Under the pieces are notes generated by a model, which saw nothing but the letters and a program-made list of their open reading frames with translations, had not been told where the DNA came from and did not search any database. From Gambelia wislizenii (taxonomy: Eukaryota > Chordata > Lepidosauria > Squamata > Crotaphytidae), in assembly GCA_030847615.1 (NCBI GenBank), contig JAUMIR010000005.1, positions 58,183,001-58,247,000 of the forward strand: a stretch of 64,000 nt of DNA, read 5' to 3'. Below, one piece after another: positions 11,501-21,921 of the stretch. Numbering within the stretch: the first letter of the stretch is position 1; each line of letters begins with the position of its first letter. The translations under genes were made by a program, and so were the position numbers.

Positions 11501-12337
11501 TGTGAGAGGAGGGTAACTGCTGAGACCTTTTCACCTATGTATATCATTAGTAACTGCAGAGAACTCCAAGTTGAAGTGAAACAAAGTATTTTTATTGGAA
11601 ATAACACAAAAAGCACACACACACACACAACACACATTCCCAAGAATCACAGAAGGCTGTTGTGGAATAAGGCATAAAGATCGGATAGAGGGAGAGATTT
11701 GGGAAAAGAGGGTGATAGTTACCAATCCTGAAGAGCGAAGAACTCAGAAGTCTGAGGGTGGCACTGGAGGTTCCTATCCAGACGTGCACTGAGAAAGAGA
11801 GTGGCTGGGCTTGTCCACAATGGCACACAATTCTATTCTTAGGAGACTAATATCTATACCCTGCTTCTTATACTGAAGGGGTACTTGGGCTAGGACAAAG
11901 CCTAGACCAGTTTGTCACAGAGTAAACAAAGGAAACCAAAACTTAGCTGATTGCTGTTAATGGCTAGGAGAAAGAAATTGATGGGTTTATGACAACCTAG
12001 CAATGCAGGACAGGAGGGGGTTCCAAGGGGATATTTCCTTGGGATTGGAGTTGGAAACGTAATTTGATTGTTTAGGTTGGATAACTCATTGCTGAGGTGC
12101 CCAAGAAGGAACTAGCATATACCTCCTTAATGGCTTTGTTTACCGGGGGGGGGGGCGGTTCTGCACAATCCTAGTTTGGTCTTGCTTGCTAAAGTATTTC
12201 TAAGACACATTCCCAAGTCCTTGTGACCACCACCTGACCTCTTTTTTGGATTACCCCAGTCAACTCAACCCCTTCAAAGTGTCCAATATTTCCAATTATA
12301 AGTTATTATAGGGAGGCCTTAGTAGGGTGTGCTAACA
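11501..12337 (-). mobile_element. Solo LTR, family A, inverted copy, 837 bp
   Basis: On the - strand it begins TGTTAG at 12337 and ends CTCACA at 11501. The 5' end, polyadenylation signal region (complement near 11590-11600) and 3' end match the copy at 1803-2584. A (CA)n microsatellite lies at 11613-11634 and a G run at 12145-12155. No internal retroviral genes adjoin it. Flanks (11276-11500 and 12338-12639) hold nothing recognisable. Confidence 0.7.
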
Positions 12338-13476
12338 CTATGACTATTTTTGCATATTTAGATGCAATACTCTAATACAGTAACTTCCTAGAAAAAAGGA
12401 ATATTTAAGGTGTTCAAAATAGACCTGTTGAAAAAGACCTACATAAGTCATGATTAAGTCCCAGTGAGCATATTCTAAGTCTATTCTGTGTCTGGAATAG
12501 AACATTCCATATAGAAGTGCTAAGGATCTACCCACTGTTTTAAAGGAACACATTTGTGTCAATGTTTACTTTCCAAAATGGCAGATGCAGACCCCACTGA
12601 AGATAGAGCTTGTGAGCTGTGAGTACCAGTAGTACCAATATCCTGGCTCCACAGGCTCCTGGATAATATGGATTATCTCAATCCATTTCAATTTGTTTTC
12701 ATGCCAAATTATGGAATGAAACAGATTTAGTTCCCTTGGTGGATTGTCTTTCTTGGGAACCAGACAAGGGAGTGTGTCCCTGTTAATTCTGTTGGATCTC
12801 CCAGTGATTTTGATATTATTGCCATGGTAGCTTTCTGGGTTACGTTCCTAGGGTGGAGCTTGGAGGTGTTATTTTATGGTGTAGTTGTTTTATGGTGGCT
12901 TCATTCCATTGAGGACTCAGCTTAGAAGGTAGTGCTGAGGAAATTCCTATATTACTCCTTTGCTGTGCCCTATAGAGTGTTTTGTTTGTTCTTCATGCCA
13001 TTTAACATATACATGTAACCTCTGCAAGATGTTAACTGGATGTTCGTGGTTCAGTGTCATCAATACTGTATGTAGATGACACTGAACTCTCCTTCTTTCC
13101 ACTGAATTCCAGGGAGGCATTTTGCCTCTGAGTCAGTGACATATATCAGTAATGGACTGGATGAGGACAAACAAATTGAAGCTAAATGCAATGCAGATAA
13201 GGCAGAGCACTGCGCACACCCTGTAACCATTAGTTAAATGATTAGTTAAATGGCAGATTTAACTAATTCGTTAAATGGCAGATAAAGGAATAGGGTTTCA
13301 GCATATGCTGGAAGGCATTAGACTCCCTCTGAAAACACAGGTTTGCGGTTTGGGGGTAAATCTGGGTACCTAGGTTTCTGCAGTGCCTCAAATTGAAAGC
13401 AGTTAAAATCTATGTGTTGCCTGAGTCCCTTCCTGGAGATGTCTATCAAGTCTCAGTGACATATACCTTATTTACA

Positions 13477-13930
13477 TTGTGAAGTCAAAGGCTTCCACAG
13501 CCGGCATCCACAGATTTTCCTTGGGTGTTTTTTTTCCAGGCTGTGAGGCCATGTTCTGGAAGAGTTTATTTCTGATGTTTCGCCTGCATCTGTGGCTGGC
13601 ATCTTCAGAGAATGGTTGGGTTGGAGTGTGCGTGGGGATTTCTAGCAGATAATGGACCATCAACCAACCATTAACCAAACAGACACTAATCCTCCTTGCA
13701 TATCTCCACCCAGAAACTAGCCATTCAATTGCACAAATTTACATATCCTCCCCAACAGATGTTCACAGTATACAAACCATAACACACACTCCTACCCAAC
13801 CATTCTCTGAAGATGCCAGCCACAGATGCAGGCAAAACGTTAGAAATAAACTCTTCCACACGGCCTAACAGCCCAGAAAAAAACCCAAGGAAAATCTATG
13901 GATGCCGGCTGTGAAAGCCTTCGATTTCAC
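13477..13930. mobile_element. Foldback element, 454 bp, 9-bp target duplication
   Basis: Long inverted ends (GTGAAGTCAAAGGCTTCCAC at the left, complement at the right) continue to inner inverted copies of GGCTGGCATCTTCAGAGAAT at about 13592-13613 and 13802-13823. The 9-bp TTATTTACA lies at 13468-13476 and 13931-13939. No protein is encoded. A 200-bp relative lies at 59301-59500 with a 10-bp duplication. Duplications of 9-10 bp fit Mutator-like elements, but I cannot name the family. Confidence 0.75.
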
Positions 13931-14247
13931 TTATTTACAATGTTTGGGTTACTGTGATACACCATACATGGCAATGCCTTTGAAGAAAGCTCCGAAATAT
14001 CAGCTGGTCCAAACAGCTGAAGCCAGACTATTAACTGGGGATGGTTACAGGGTGTACGCAACTCACTGGTTCCAACAGCACCATTAGCTACCAGTCTCTT
14101 TCTACACACAACTCATACTGCTGGTTATGCACTATAAAGCCCTATATGGCTTAGAGCCAGGCTACCTGAACATATTTTCCCACAAGTCTTCTCTTAGATC
14201 TCCAGGGAAAGCCCTTCTCTTGGTGCCATGGTCCTCACAGGTATATA

Positions 14248-14473
14248 CAGTTGTCCCTCTGTATCCATGGAGTTGGTATCCACAGATTTAAGTATTCACG
14301 GCTTGAAAATATTCTTTAAAAAGTAATCCAAAAAGCAAACCTAGATTTTGCCATCTTATATAGGGAACACCATTATTCTATGCCATTGCATATAATGGGA
14401 CTTGAATATTCACAGATTTGGTAATCCATGGGGGTCCTGGAACCAAACCCCAGTGAATATGAAGGGACAACTG
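14248..14473. mobile_element. Tigger-like MITE, family B, 226 bp
   Basis: It starts CAGTTGTCCCTCTGTATCC and ends GAAGGGACAACTG, with TA at 14246-14247 and 14474-14475. A full second copy lies at 55376-55612 with the same internal order (CCAAAAAGCAAACC, then GCCATTGCATATAATGGGAC). Non-autonomous Tc1/mariner superfamily. Confidence 0.85.
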
Positions 14474-14640
14474 TATAGCAAGAATGTGTGAGAGGGCCTT
14501 CTCAGCAACTGCCCCTAGACTCTGGAACTTTCTTCACAGAAAGGCTAGAATGACCTCCTTGCTGTCCTTTCATTGACAGGCAAAGAGTTTTATAGGAACA
14601 GACTGTTTCTAAAGAAAAGTCTTTCATACAGCACTTTACT

Positions 14641-14984
14641 TTTAAAAACCTCTCTTATATCTTATTATAATTTCATTTTAAAAAACATGAATACTATATT
14701 TTAAAAAAATCATTAAAGCATCAACATCTATTTCATGGGGGTATGATTTTTTTTAAAAAAAACATACAAGTTAATACAACAAAAGAATAAAAGCAAATTA
14801 AATTCACAATAAAATTCTGTAATAAAACCAAAACTAAAACCAACATCAAGGATAAAAAAAAAACATAGTGGAAAGCCTTAATGACACTAAAAATGAGTTC
14901 CTAAACTGCTTGGGAAAATAGTACAGTATTGTAAAAAGGTCTTCAGTATTGAAGCCACGTGAACCTTCCTAAAGAATGGGTCGC
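14641..14984. other. A-rich sequence, no gene
   Basis: Very AT-rich stretch with many A runs just upstream of the SCOC CpG island. Nothing recognisable. Confidence 0.5.
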
Positions 14985-15299
14985 CTCCTGGGAAGAAGCG
15001 GGCGCCTGTTGTTTCCCTCTCTCCCCTTCAGCCTCCCTCCGCCTCCACCAGCGCAACCCATCCAGCAAAGACTAGCCCCGCCCACATCCAAACTGGATCG
15101 CTGGAGGAAGCGTGTCGGCTGATGCGTCCATTCCTTTGATTGGCTACTTCGCGAAAAAGCCGTCTCCGTTCCTTCGCCGTGATTGGTGGCGGAGCTTTGA
15201 GTCGCACGTCTTCATTCCTCTCCTTCCACCCCACCAAAGCTTTTCCTCCCTGGTTGTTTTTCAGGACGCAAGGCGCGTGCGCGGCTGGCCGGGTAAAAG

Positions 15300-15431
15300 A
15301 GGAAGAAGCTGCGCAGGCGCAGTGGCCGCTTTTGAATTCGGTAGGCTAGGCTAGGCTAGGCTAAGAGAAGCAAGGCTGGGCAGGGGGTCCGAGGGTCACC
15401 TGCGCAGGTGGGGAGCGAGCAAGAGAGACAG
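15300..15431 (+). other. SCOC: SCOC 5' noncoding exon 1 (approximate start)
   Basis: A strong splice donor, ACAG followed by GTGAGT, ends the exon at 15431 inside the CpG island. The transcription start is not visible from sequence and 15300 is a guess. A (GGCTA)n pentamer repeat lies at about 15343-15364. No ATG-started frame runs in phase into exon 2, so this exon is probably untranslated. Intron 1 runs from 15432 to 19098. Confidence 0.5.
15310..15321 (+). promoter_or_regulatory. NRF1-type binding site
   Basis: TGCGCAGGCGCA fits the palindromic NRF1 consensus (YGCGCAYGCGCR) except for G in place of the central Y. It lies in the CpG island near the expected SCOC start site. Confidence 0.6.
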
Positions 15432-15605
15432 GTGAGTACGCGCGCGCCTCGCAAGGGGGAACAAGGGCCGGGGAGCGGGGTTGGATCCCTGCGGGATGTG
15501 GGACGCTGCTGGTTGGTGGGAGAGGAGTCGACCAACCGGCTGTCTAGGTGAGGATGGTGGGAGGGTTTCCTTCCTTCTGGATTTCACTTGCAAGATGCTG
15601 TATAT

Positions 15606-15960
15606 CTTAGCCTAAAGCCTTATCTTCATGCAAGTAAGTGGCAGGGGAGAGAGCCCTCTCCCTCTCTAGAGAGGCTTCCTTGAGCACCACAAGAAGAAAG
15701 TGTCCCTGATGCTCTCTCTCCCCACCCTGCGAAAAAGAAACTATCTGTAGATAGATAGATTTCATTTGCAAATGAATATATATATATATATATATATTGA
15801 AGCTATCTATAGCTAGACATATATTGCATTTTGCAAATGAATATATATGTTGTAAAAAGAAACTATAGATTGATAGATTTCGTTTGCCAAATGCCTATAT
15901 ATATATATATATATATATACATATATATTGCATTTTGCATATAAATATATATACAGTATA

Positions 15961-16016
<56 letters not shown>

Positions 16017-17481
16017 CTATAGCTATATAGATTTAATTTGCAAAATGCAAATACCGGTATATATATATATATATATATATCACATTTTTCAAGACCCGTG
16101 GCGAGTTCACCGTAGAGTAGTATTTTTGGGACGCGATGGTCCTCCATCTTAGAAACGTGCCCTGCCCAGCGCAGCTGTGTTCTCAATATCATGGCCTCAA
16201 TGCTGGTGATCCCTGCTTGCTCAAGGACAGCAACATTCGTCACATAGTCAGTCCAGTGTATATTTAGGATTGTGCGTAGACAGCGCTGATGAAAGCGCTC
16301 GAGGAGTCGTAGGTGGTGGCGATAGGTGACCCATGTTTCAGATCCATAAAGGAGAATAGACAGTACGATGGCTCTATACACACTGATTTTTGTGCTTTGC
16401 CTCAGGTGTTTATTGCTCCAGACTCTTTTGTGAAGTCTTCCAAATGCACTATATGCCTTTGCTAATCTGTGATCGATCTCTTTGTCAATCTTGGCATCTG
16501 AGGAGATGATGCTTCCCAGGTAGGTGAACTGCTGAACGGACTTGAGCACAGATTTGCCGACGGCAATGTGGGGATGGTGGTGTTCGTCCTGTGGTGCAGG
16601 CTGGTAAAGAACTTCTGTTTTCTTCAGGTTGACTTGTAGCCCAAACAGCTCTGCAGCTGTTGCAAAGCAGGATGTTAGGCGCTGCAGAGCTGCTTCTGTG
16701 TGGGCAACAAGGGCAGCATCATCGGTGAAGAGCAGCTCACGGACTAGATAGTTTAGAGTCTTAGTGTGAGCCCTCAGACGGCTTAAGTTAAACAAGCTAC
16801 CATCAGTACGGTAGCGTATATAGATGCCGTCGTCTTCTTCAAGCTCTGCCATAGCCCTTTGGAGCATCGTGCTAAAGAAGATTGTAAATAAAGTTGGTGC
16901 AAGAACACAACCTTGCTTCACTCCATTAGTTATTAGAAAGGGCTCTGAAAGAGCATCGCCATATCTGACTTGACCACGCTGTCCCTCGTGTAGCAAGATA
17001 AAAGCGATACAAAGACTCCCTGAAACAACATCTCAGGCTCAGCCAAATTGATCACCAACAGTGGTCCGCCCTGGCCTCACATCGGGAGGCATGGAGACGC
17101 ACTATCCACAATGCTGCAGCCTTATTTGAGAACTCACAACGAACAAGTCTTGAAGAGAAACGACAACGCAGAAAGAATCACAACCCAAAAACATCACCCA
17201 AGGAGACCTTCTGCTGTGCTTTTTGCAACCGGACCTGTTTATCTCGGATTGACCTTTTTAGTCATCAGCGCGCTTGCAGAAAGCGCGGGATGAGTCCTTC
17301 CTGAATCTTCGTTTGCGAAGAAAAAGCCAGACAGACAGACAGACAGAGACATTTTTCAAATGAATATATATGAATATAAACTATCCATAGCTAGATAGAT
17401 TTCATTTGCAAAATGCAAATATCGGTGTGTATATATATATATATATATATATATTGCATTTTGCAAATGAATATATATGCA

Positions 17482-17514
<33 letters not shown>

Positions 17515-17672
17515 TACATATATTGCATTTTGCAAATGAAATCTATATACAGATAGTTTCTTTTTTGCAAGGTGGCGGAGAGAGAACATCAGGGACACTT
17601 TATTTTTGTGGTGCTCAAAAAAGCTCTCTCCCCAGCCACTTACTTGCATGAAGGTAAGGCTTTAGGTTAGGA
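15606..17672. repeat. Long imperfect inverted repeat (palindrome) in SCOC intron 1
   Basis: Unique left-arm sequence at about 15606-15775 reappears as its complement at about 17525-17672. Shared pieces include CCTAAAGCCTTATCTTCATG and GTGTCCCTGATG. Both arms continue into repeated units of AACTATCTATAGCTAGATAG-type sequence, TTTGCAAATGAATATATA and long (TA)n/(TG)n runs (15775-16080 and 17355-17515). The LINE at 16093-17348 is inserted in the middle. Ends carry no clear target duplication. Confidence 0.75.
16093..17348. mobile_element. LINE with inverted 5' part (twin-priming structure), 11-bp target duplication
   Basis: The left part (16093 to about 16998) encodes, on the - strand, a long open reverse transcriptase segment (about 300 residues). 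It has GVKQGCVLAPTLF, the catalytic FTDD, FTYLGSIIS, LLYGSETW and RWAGHVSKMEDHRVPK. The right part (about 17000-17348) encodes, on the + strand, the continuation KRYKD...SALASHREAW-like and a closing CCHC finger (CAFCNRTCLSRIDLFSHQ and a final Cys), ending in a TGA and an (AGAC)n tail. ACATTTTTCAA occurs at 16082-16092 and 17349-17359. Opposite orientation of the two parts of one reading unit is the mark of twin priming. The clade is not assigned; the 5' end is truncated. Confidence 0.85.
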
Positions 17673-17877
17673 TGGAGATGCATAAGCATGGCTTGTGTAT
17701 AAAACCTTGCATATGAGGGACCCATCGTGTGAAGTACTCGCCATCTATTTCTGGTGGAGCAGCCTGCCTTTCTGGATTCCTCAGTGATGCCTCTTTCCTC
17801 CTCCTTTTTGACCTGCATCTCATTACAGTGGAAATATATTCAAATAAGACCTCTTTAAGCCTAAGCTTGCATGTTTA

Positions 17878-18240
17878 GTGTGGAGAAGAGAAGGTTGAGA
17901 GGGGACATGATAGTCATGTTTAAATATTTGAGGGGATATGGCATACTGAGGATGGAACAGGCTTGTTTTCTGCTGCTCCAGAGACTAGGACATGGAGCAA
18001 TGGGTTCAAACTAAAGGAAAAGAGATTCCACCTAAACATTAGGAAGAGCTTCCTGATGGTAAGAGCTGTTCGGCAGTGGAATGCACTGCCTCGTAGTGCT
18101 GTGGAGTCTCCTTCTTTGGAGGTTTTTAAGCAGAGGCTGGATGGCCTTCTCTTGGGAATGATTTGATTGTGTATTCCTGCATGGCAGGGGACTGGACTGG
18201 ATGGCCCTTGAGGTCTCTTTCAACTCTATGATTCTGTGAA
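17878..18240 (+). mobile_element. CR1 LINE 3' end
   Basis: The + frame gives LFSAAPETRTWSNGFKLKEK and SAVESPSLEVFKQRLDGLL, the closing part of CR1 ORF2. It is followed by the short 3' end with CTCTATGATTCTGTGAA, the degraded form of the CR1 terminal octamer repeats. 5' truncated, in SCOC intron 1. The rest of the intron (18241-19098) holds nothing recognised. Confidence 0.85.
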
Positions 18241-19098
18241 ATTCATAGACATTTTTGTGTGGCTACATTTCATTGGTGGATGGGAGCTAAAGGCAAAAAG
18301 AAAGGAACAAAAATAGCCTCCTATTTCAGCTTCAAGCCCATGCTGCCAGTAAGTAAGTCTTAGGGAAAGCATCACCCTTTCAGAACTGGAAAACAAACCT
18401 CTATAGAAGCTAGAAATCACCTAACAGTGTTGTCTTGAGGATGGGTGTGTGGCCATCCTATGTATTAAAAAGATGAATAAATTTGAAAGTGTGAAAGTGA
18501 AATGTCCCATAATTATCTTGATGGGTGCTGTGTGAATTTATATAAAATTACATTACACCTATGATGTTGAGATTCCAGGACACCCACTGAAATTACCCAT
18601 CAAAGCAAACTTAAAATGGGACAAAAAATAAAAACCAAACCCAACATACCTGTTTTTCACACAGTCAGCCATTAAAGTTGGAATTCATTGCTACTAGCCA
18701 TAGTATCATGTTTTAAAGTTGAATAAATTAATAAAAGCTGAAGAATACTGTTGTTTTAACAAAGATACTCCAAGCATATGTTTTCTTTGAAACTGCCTTA
18801 AAATGTTGAGAGAGGCCAGTGCGGATGCTGTGGTCCTGTGTGAAATTGTCCAGAAGAGGACAGTGGATTGTGTGTCTGTTTCTAATGAGTCCCTTATGAA
18901 TATAGTTTTGTTCCCTTGTTCTGTAAAATAGGAATTTGTTACTACTGAGTTTTTAAAAAGCCGTTGGATCTGCAGTCAACATAACTTCTTTTCACAGTCA
19001 AAATCTTAAGTCAGACAATAACCATCCAAAATATTGAGGTAAAAAGCAGATCCTCTATATGTGCATAACACTGATACTGTTTTCTTCCTTTTAAACAG

Positions 19099-19170
19099 GT
19101 CACACCACTGACATACAGGATTCAAGAGTGGATAAGATCTTTTCAACAATGATGAATTCAGATATGGATG
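19099..19170 (+). CDS. SCOC: SCOC exon 2 (5' UTR and first 7 codons)
   Basis: The acceptor TTAAACAG lies before 19099 and the donor GTAGAC at 19171. Coding begins at 19149 and ends with the first base of an Ala codon. Confidence 0.9.
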
Positions 19171-21921
19171 GTAGACAGCATTTTTACTGTCTTTTTGTTT
19201 TTATTCTTATATATTGTAATATTTAGCTCTTCTAAAGACTATCTGTTTCATTGTAGCTGTTGAGGCTGAAAATCAAGTGGAATTGGAAGAAAAAACACGG
19301 CTTATAAATCAAGTTTTAGAACTGCAGCATACACTTGAAGGTTAGTGTTTTAACTCAGAAGGGTAAGTTTGCTTACATACAAAATGATGTATTATTACAG
19401 TTCTAAATTAAAGTTCTACCGGCTGTGTAGATGCAGTTGCAAATGGTTTAATCTGATGGAATAAATAGGCAAGAGACTTCAGGAATATGGGTGTGGATTG
19501 TAATATGGAAAATACATTAACTACAAGTTGTACTGCATTAAAGGTATGTAGCATAACACACCATATTGATGTATGTCTATTGTGTAGTCCAGTGTCATAG
19601 GATGACTTTTAATTCTTGAGTTTCTATGATATGGGGCAGAATACTTGGAGGGGTACAGCCAGCTGATTGTCTGCTTGATTCTCACCCATGTTGCTTCTTA
19701 ACATTGAGCAAGGATGTAATAAACGCCCAGTTAGAATAAGGGTGGTTCTGGGTTTTGGGTACCTGGAAATTGGTAGCTCTTTCCTTCTAGCGTGGTACTA
19801 AAAGTGGTGGTCCTTGTACCAGTGCCAGTACAAGTGAGCCATCAGTTGCTAGTCTGCAGTGAGTTTCTAGGGAAGATAATAATAAATTGTTGCTGATGGG
19901 CACAAATATGATACCAGTCCCCAGTACATTGGGCAGGAGTGCCCATCCCCCACAACAGATTGCTTAAGAAGTGCTGTTCTGTATGACGTTTAATCCTTCC
20001 CCAATAGAAAATCTTGGATGCCCATGATTATTCCAATTATTGATTGGTTGAACATATACCCTTTCTGTGAAAATTACCTTCATCAGCTTTTAGATGACAG
20101 TGATTTATGTAGATCCATTTTCTAGTCCTGTTGAAATATTTTTGGTCAGCCTAATGGATGAACCTAATGGTGTCCTTAGAGTAACTGTCTAAGGCAGAAG
20201 TGCACAACTATACCAGGCACAAATTTTCTAGCCCCCGCACCCGCCTTTTTTTCTGGAAGGCTGCAGAGATGTTTGTCAGCCAAACCAGAAGTGACACAAT
20301 GCTAGGGTTTTGGCTGAAGACATCTTGTGATGTTCTTTAAAACTGTTTTGGAATCTAGCAGGGGCTGCTTCTGATTAAACCCCACATTTTTGTGGCAATT
20401 TTGCTGGGATTGGCTGATTTTATTTTTTCGTGTGGGTTAGGGGACTCTTGGGGGCACTGAATCAGTGTCTGGGATCAGTAACGGACTGTGCAAGCACTTT
20501 TTCTGGTACAATGCTCTTGGTAGCTGGTTCAGCCATGGCAGGTGATGAAACTTGGTTTGGACTGGAGGGGTGCCTGGAAGTGCTATTAGATCCTTCTTTG
20601 GGAGAACAGAGATGGTTCCATGATACAGGGTGCCAGTTATCTACTTAGGTTGGTGAGCCTGCTGTGGCCTTTCCTAGACAGAGCTAGCCTGGTCATATTA
20701 ATTTATGCTCTCCAAATGTTCAATTTGGATAACTGCAATTTGTGGGTCTGCCCATGAAGACTGTTTGGAAACAAAATGCAAAATATGGTAGCAAGATTAC
20801 AGATCTGGATGTAAGGAATAATCTTACTTCTTTTGAAAACAACTGCACTGGTTCTTGCTCCATTTCTGTGCTCATTTCAAGCTATTTCTTCTAATTATCT
20901 TGGGACCAGAGAACCTCAAGGTTCACTTTCCCCAAAGAAACCTACACGGCATGTATCATGATTTTTCTCAAAGGCCCTCTCCAGGTACTGTTGCCTTCAG
21001 AGGGATAGGACCTTTTCCTTTGCATTTACTTAGAATATTTATACCCCTACCAGTTCAGCCAAAAAAGCTCCTAGAACTCTTTACAAATTCTTAGTTTGAC
21101 AGTTCCCTGCCATCTGTCTTACAATCTAAAATTTATATTTTTGCCTCAGAGATCTCCCGTTAGCATCAAGTGTCTTTCAGGTACTTGGTTACTTTGTTTT
21201 TTAGTACAATGTATTGGATTGATGAGATAAACCTCATTCTGCAGACATCCTTCTAGAATATTTACATGTTATTAATTTTATCTTTCAGTTAAAACTCCTA
21301 GTAAAGTGGTCTGGCAACCTATTGGTCAGTTATGTTGTTGTAAATTAGACTCAGAGCCACATAACTGTTTCCTATTCACATTGTACACATTGTCATGATA
21401 CTATTGCCATGATCGTATATGTCCCCCAAACCCACCAGTTAGTCATCCTGAGCGATGGAGCTGTGCAATGCTGCAGGATTACATGGCTAGCCCCCTCCTG
21501 CCAGCAAACGACTCTGTGAGGAGCAGAAGCAGAGAACCTTAGGGGGCCCTGTTGCAACTCTTTGTCACACCATCTCTTGCTGATTGGAGAGGGCTGGTCC
21601 CATCGTCCTTTAGCACCATAGATCTCAGTTTTTCAAGACAGCTGACTGGCTTTTAAGGTAAGTTTCAAGGGTTGGATCAGGAGATGAAGTGTAGTTACAG
21701 TATCGTAGCCATGCCTGTGATGCAAGGTGTCAACCATGGTTTGTGTCTTCCTAATACAGCCTTAACTTGTCCTTACAGATCTTTCTGCAAGAGTAGATGC
21801 TGTTAAAGAAGAAAACCTGAAACTGAAATCAGAAAATCAAGTTCTTGGACAATATATAGAAAATCTCATGTCTGCGTCTAGTGTTTTTCAGACTACTGAC
21901 ACAAAAAGCAAGCGGAAGTGA
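19149..21921 (+). CDS. SCOC: SCOC, short coiled-coil protein (joined exons)
   Basis: The coding sequence is the join of 19149-19170, 19257-19340 and 21779-21921, giving 82 residues, the same length as the human short isoform. All junctions obey GT-AG (donors at 19171 and 19341, acceptors before 19257 and 21779). The protein starts MMNSDMDAVEAENQ and is almost entirely one coiled coil with heptads across residues 14-66, ending [12 protein letters not shown] is a small Golgi-associated protein. It binds ARL1-class small GTPases and, with FEZ1, takes part in autophagy control. Exon 2 is open upstream of the ATG back to its acceptor, so longer isoforms remain possible, as in mammals. The start chosen is the first of two adjacent ATGs and fits the conserved form. 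Its downstream neighbour CLGN is convergent. Confidence 0.95.
19257..19340 (+). CDS. SCOC: SCOC exon 3
   Basis: 84 bp, after the acceptor CATTGTAG and before the donor GTTAGT. It encodes the first half of the coiled coil, including [20 protein letters not shown]. Confidence 0.95.
20440..21020 (+). mobile_element. Old L2 LINE remnant in SCOC intron 3
   Basis: Nucleotide-level traces of L2 remain, such as AACTGCAATTTGTGGGTCTG (20732-20751, LDYCN.L.LGL-like) and the following CTGTTTGGAAAC and TAGCAAGATTAC segments. No frame is intact. The rest of the intron (19341-20439 and 21021-21778) shows nothing else I can name. Confidence 0.5.
21779..21921 (+). CDS. SCOC: SCOC last coding exon
   Basis: The acceptor CCTTACAG precedes 21779 and the TGA stop is at 21919-21921. 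It encodes the second half of the coiled coil ([19 protein letters not shown]) and the C-terminal [14 protein letters not shown] and TDTKSKRK segments, with no substitution that breaks the heptads. Confidence 0.97.

Larger units (their letters stand above)
12640..14640 (+). mobile_element. L2 LINE remnant with two nested MITEs
   Basis: The + strand keeps scattered L2 pieces in order. They are an RT start (about 12680-12850), the VDDTEL form of the catalytic motif in the stretch TATGTAGATGACACTGAACT (13070-13089), and a KLKLNAM segment (about 13176). The C-terminal part (about 13950-14640) contains HYKALYGLEPGYL. Two MITEs (13477-13930 and 14248-14473) split it, so both are younger than this L2 copy. 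All frames are broken. Confidence 0.72.
14985..15520 (+). promoter_or_regulatory. SCOC: SCOC CpG-island promoter
   Basis: GC and CpG content rise abruptly here against an AT-rich background. Two CCAAT boxes in reverse orientation (ATTGG) lie at about 15139 and 15182, both inside GATTGG. There is no clear TATA box at a fixed distance. This is the pattern of a broadly expressed TATA-less vertebrate promoter and lies immediately before SCOC exon 1. An upstream divergent transcript cannot be excluded, but no exon for one is visible. Confidence 0.75.

Noticed and set aside
13574..13608. Hammerhead-ribozyme-like core on the - strand of the foldback element (CTGAAGA ... GAAAC, repeated on the + strand at 13807-13838)
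   Set aside because: The CUGANGA and GAAA boxes are there, but the first helix II pair after CUGANGA does not form (U against C) and helix III has no closing loop. The + strand copy has also lost the essential G before AAA. Family-wide consensus folding would be needed to revive the idea.
15112..15354. Short + strand open frames in the CpG island as SCOC coding sequence
   Set aside because: They do not join in phase to exon 2 through the donor at 15431 and resemble no SCOC N-terminus.
16013..16080. Continuation of the LINE RT frame into an Ile-Tyr repeat
   Set aside because: This is read-through into the (TA)n microsatellite beyond the 11-bp target duplication, not protein-coding sequence.
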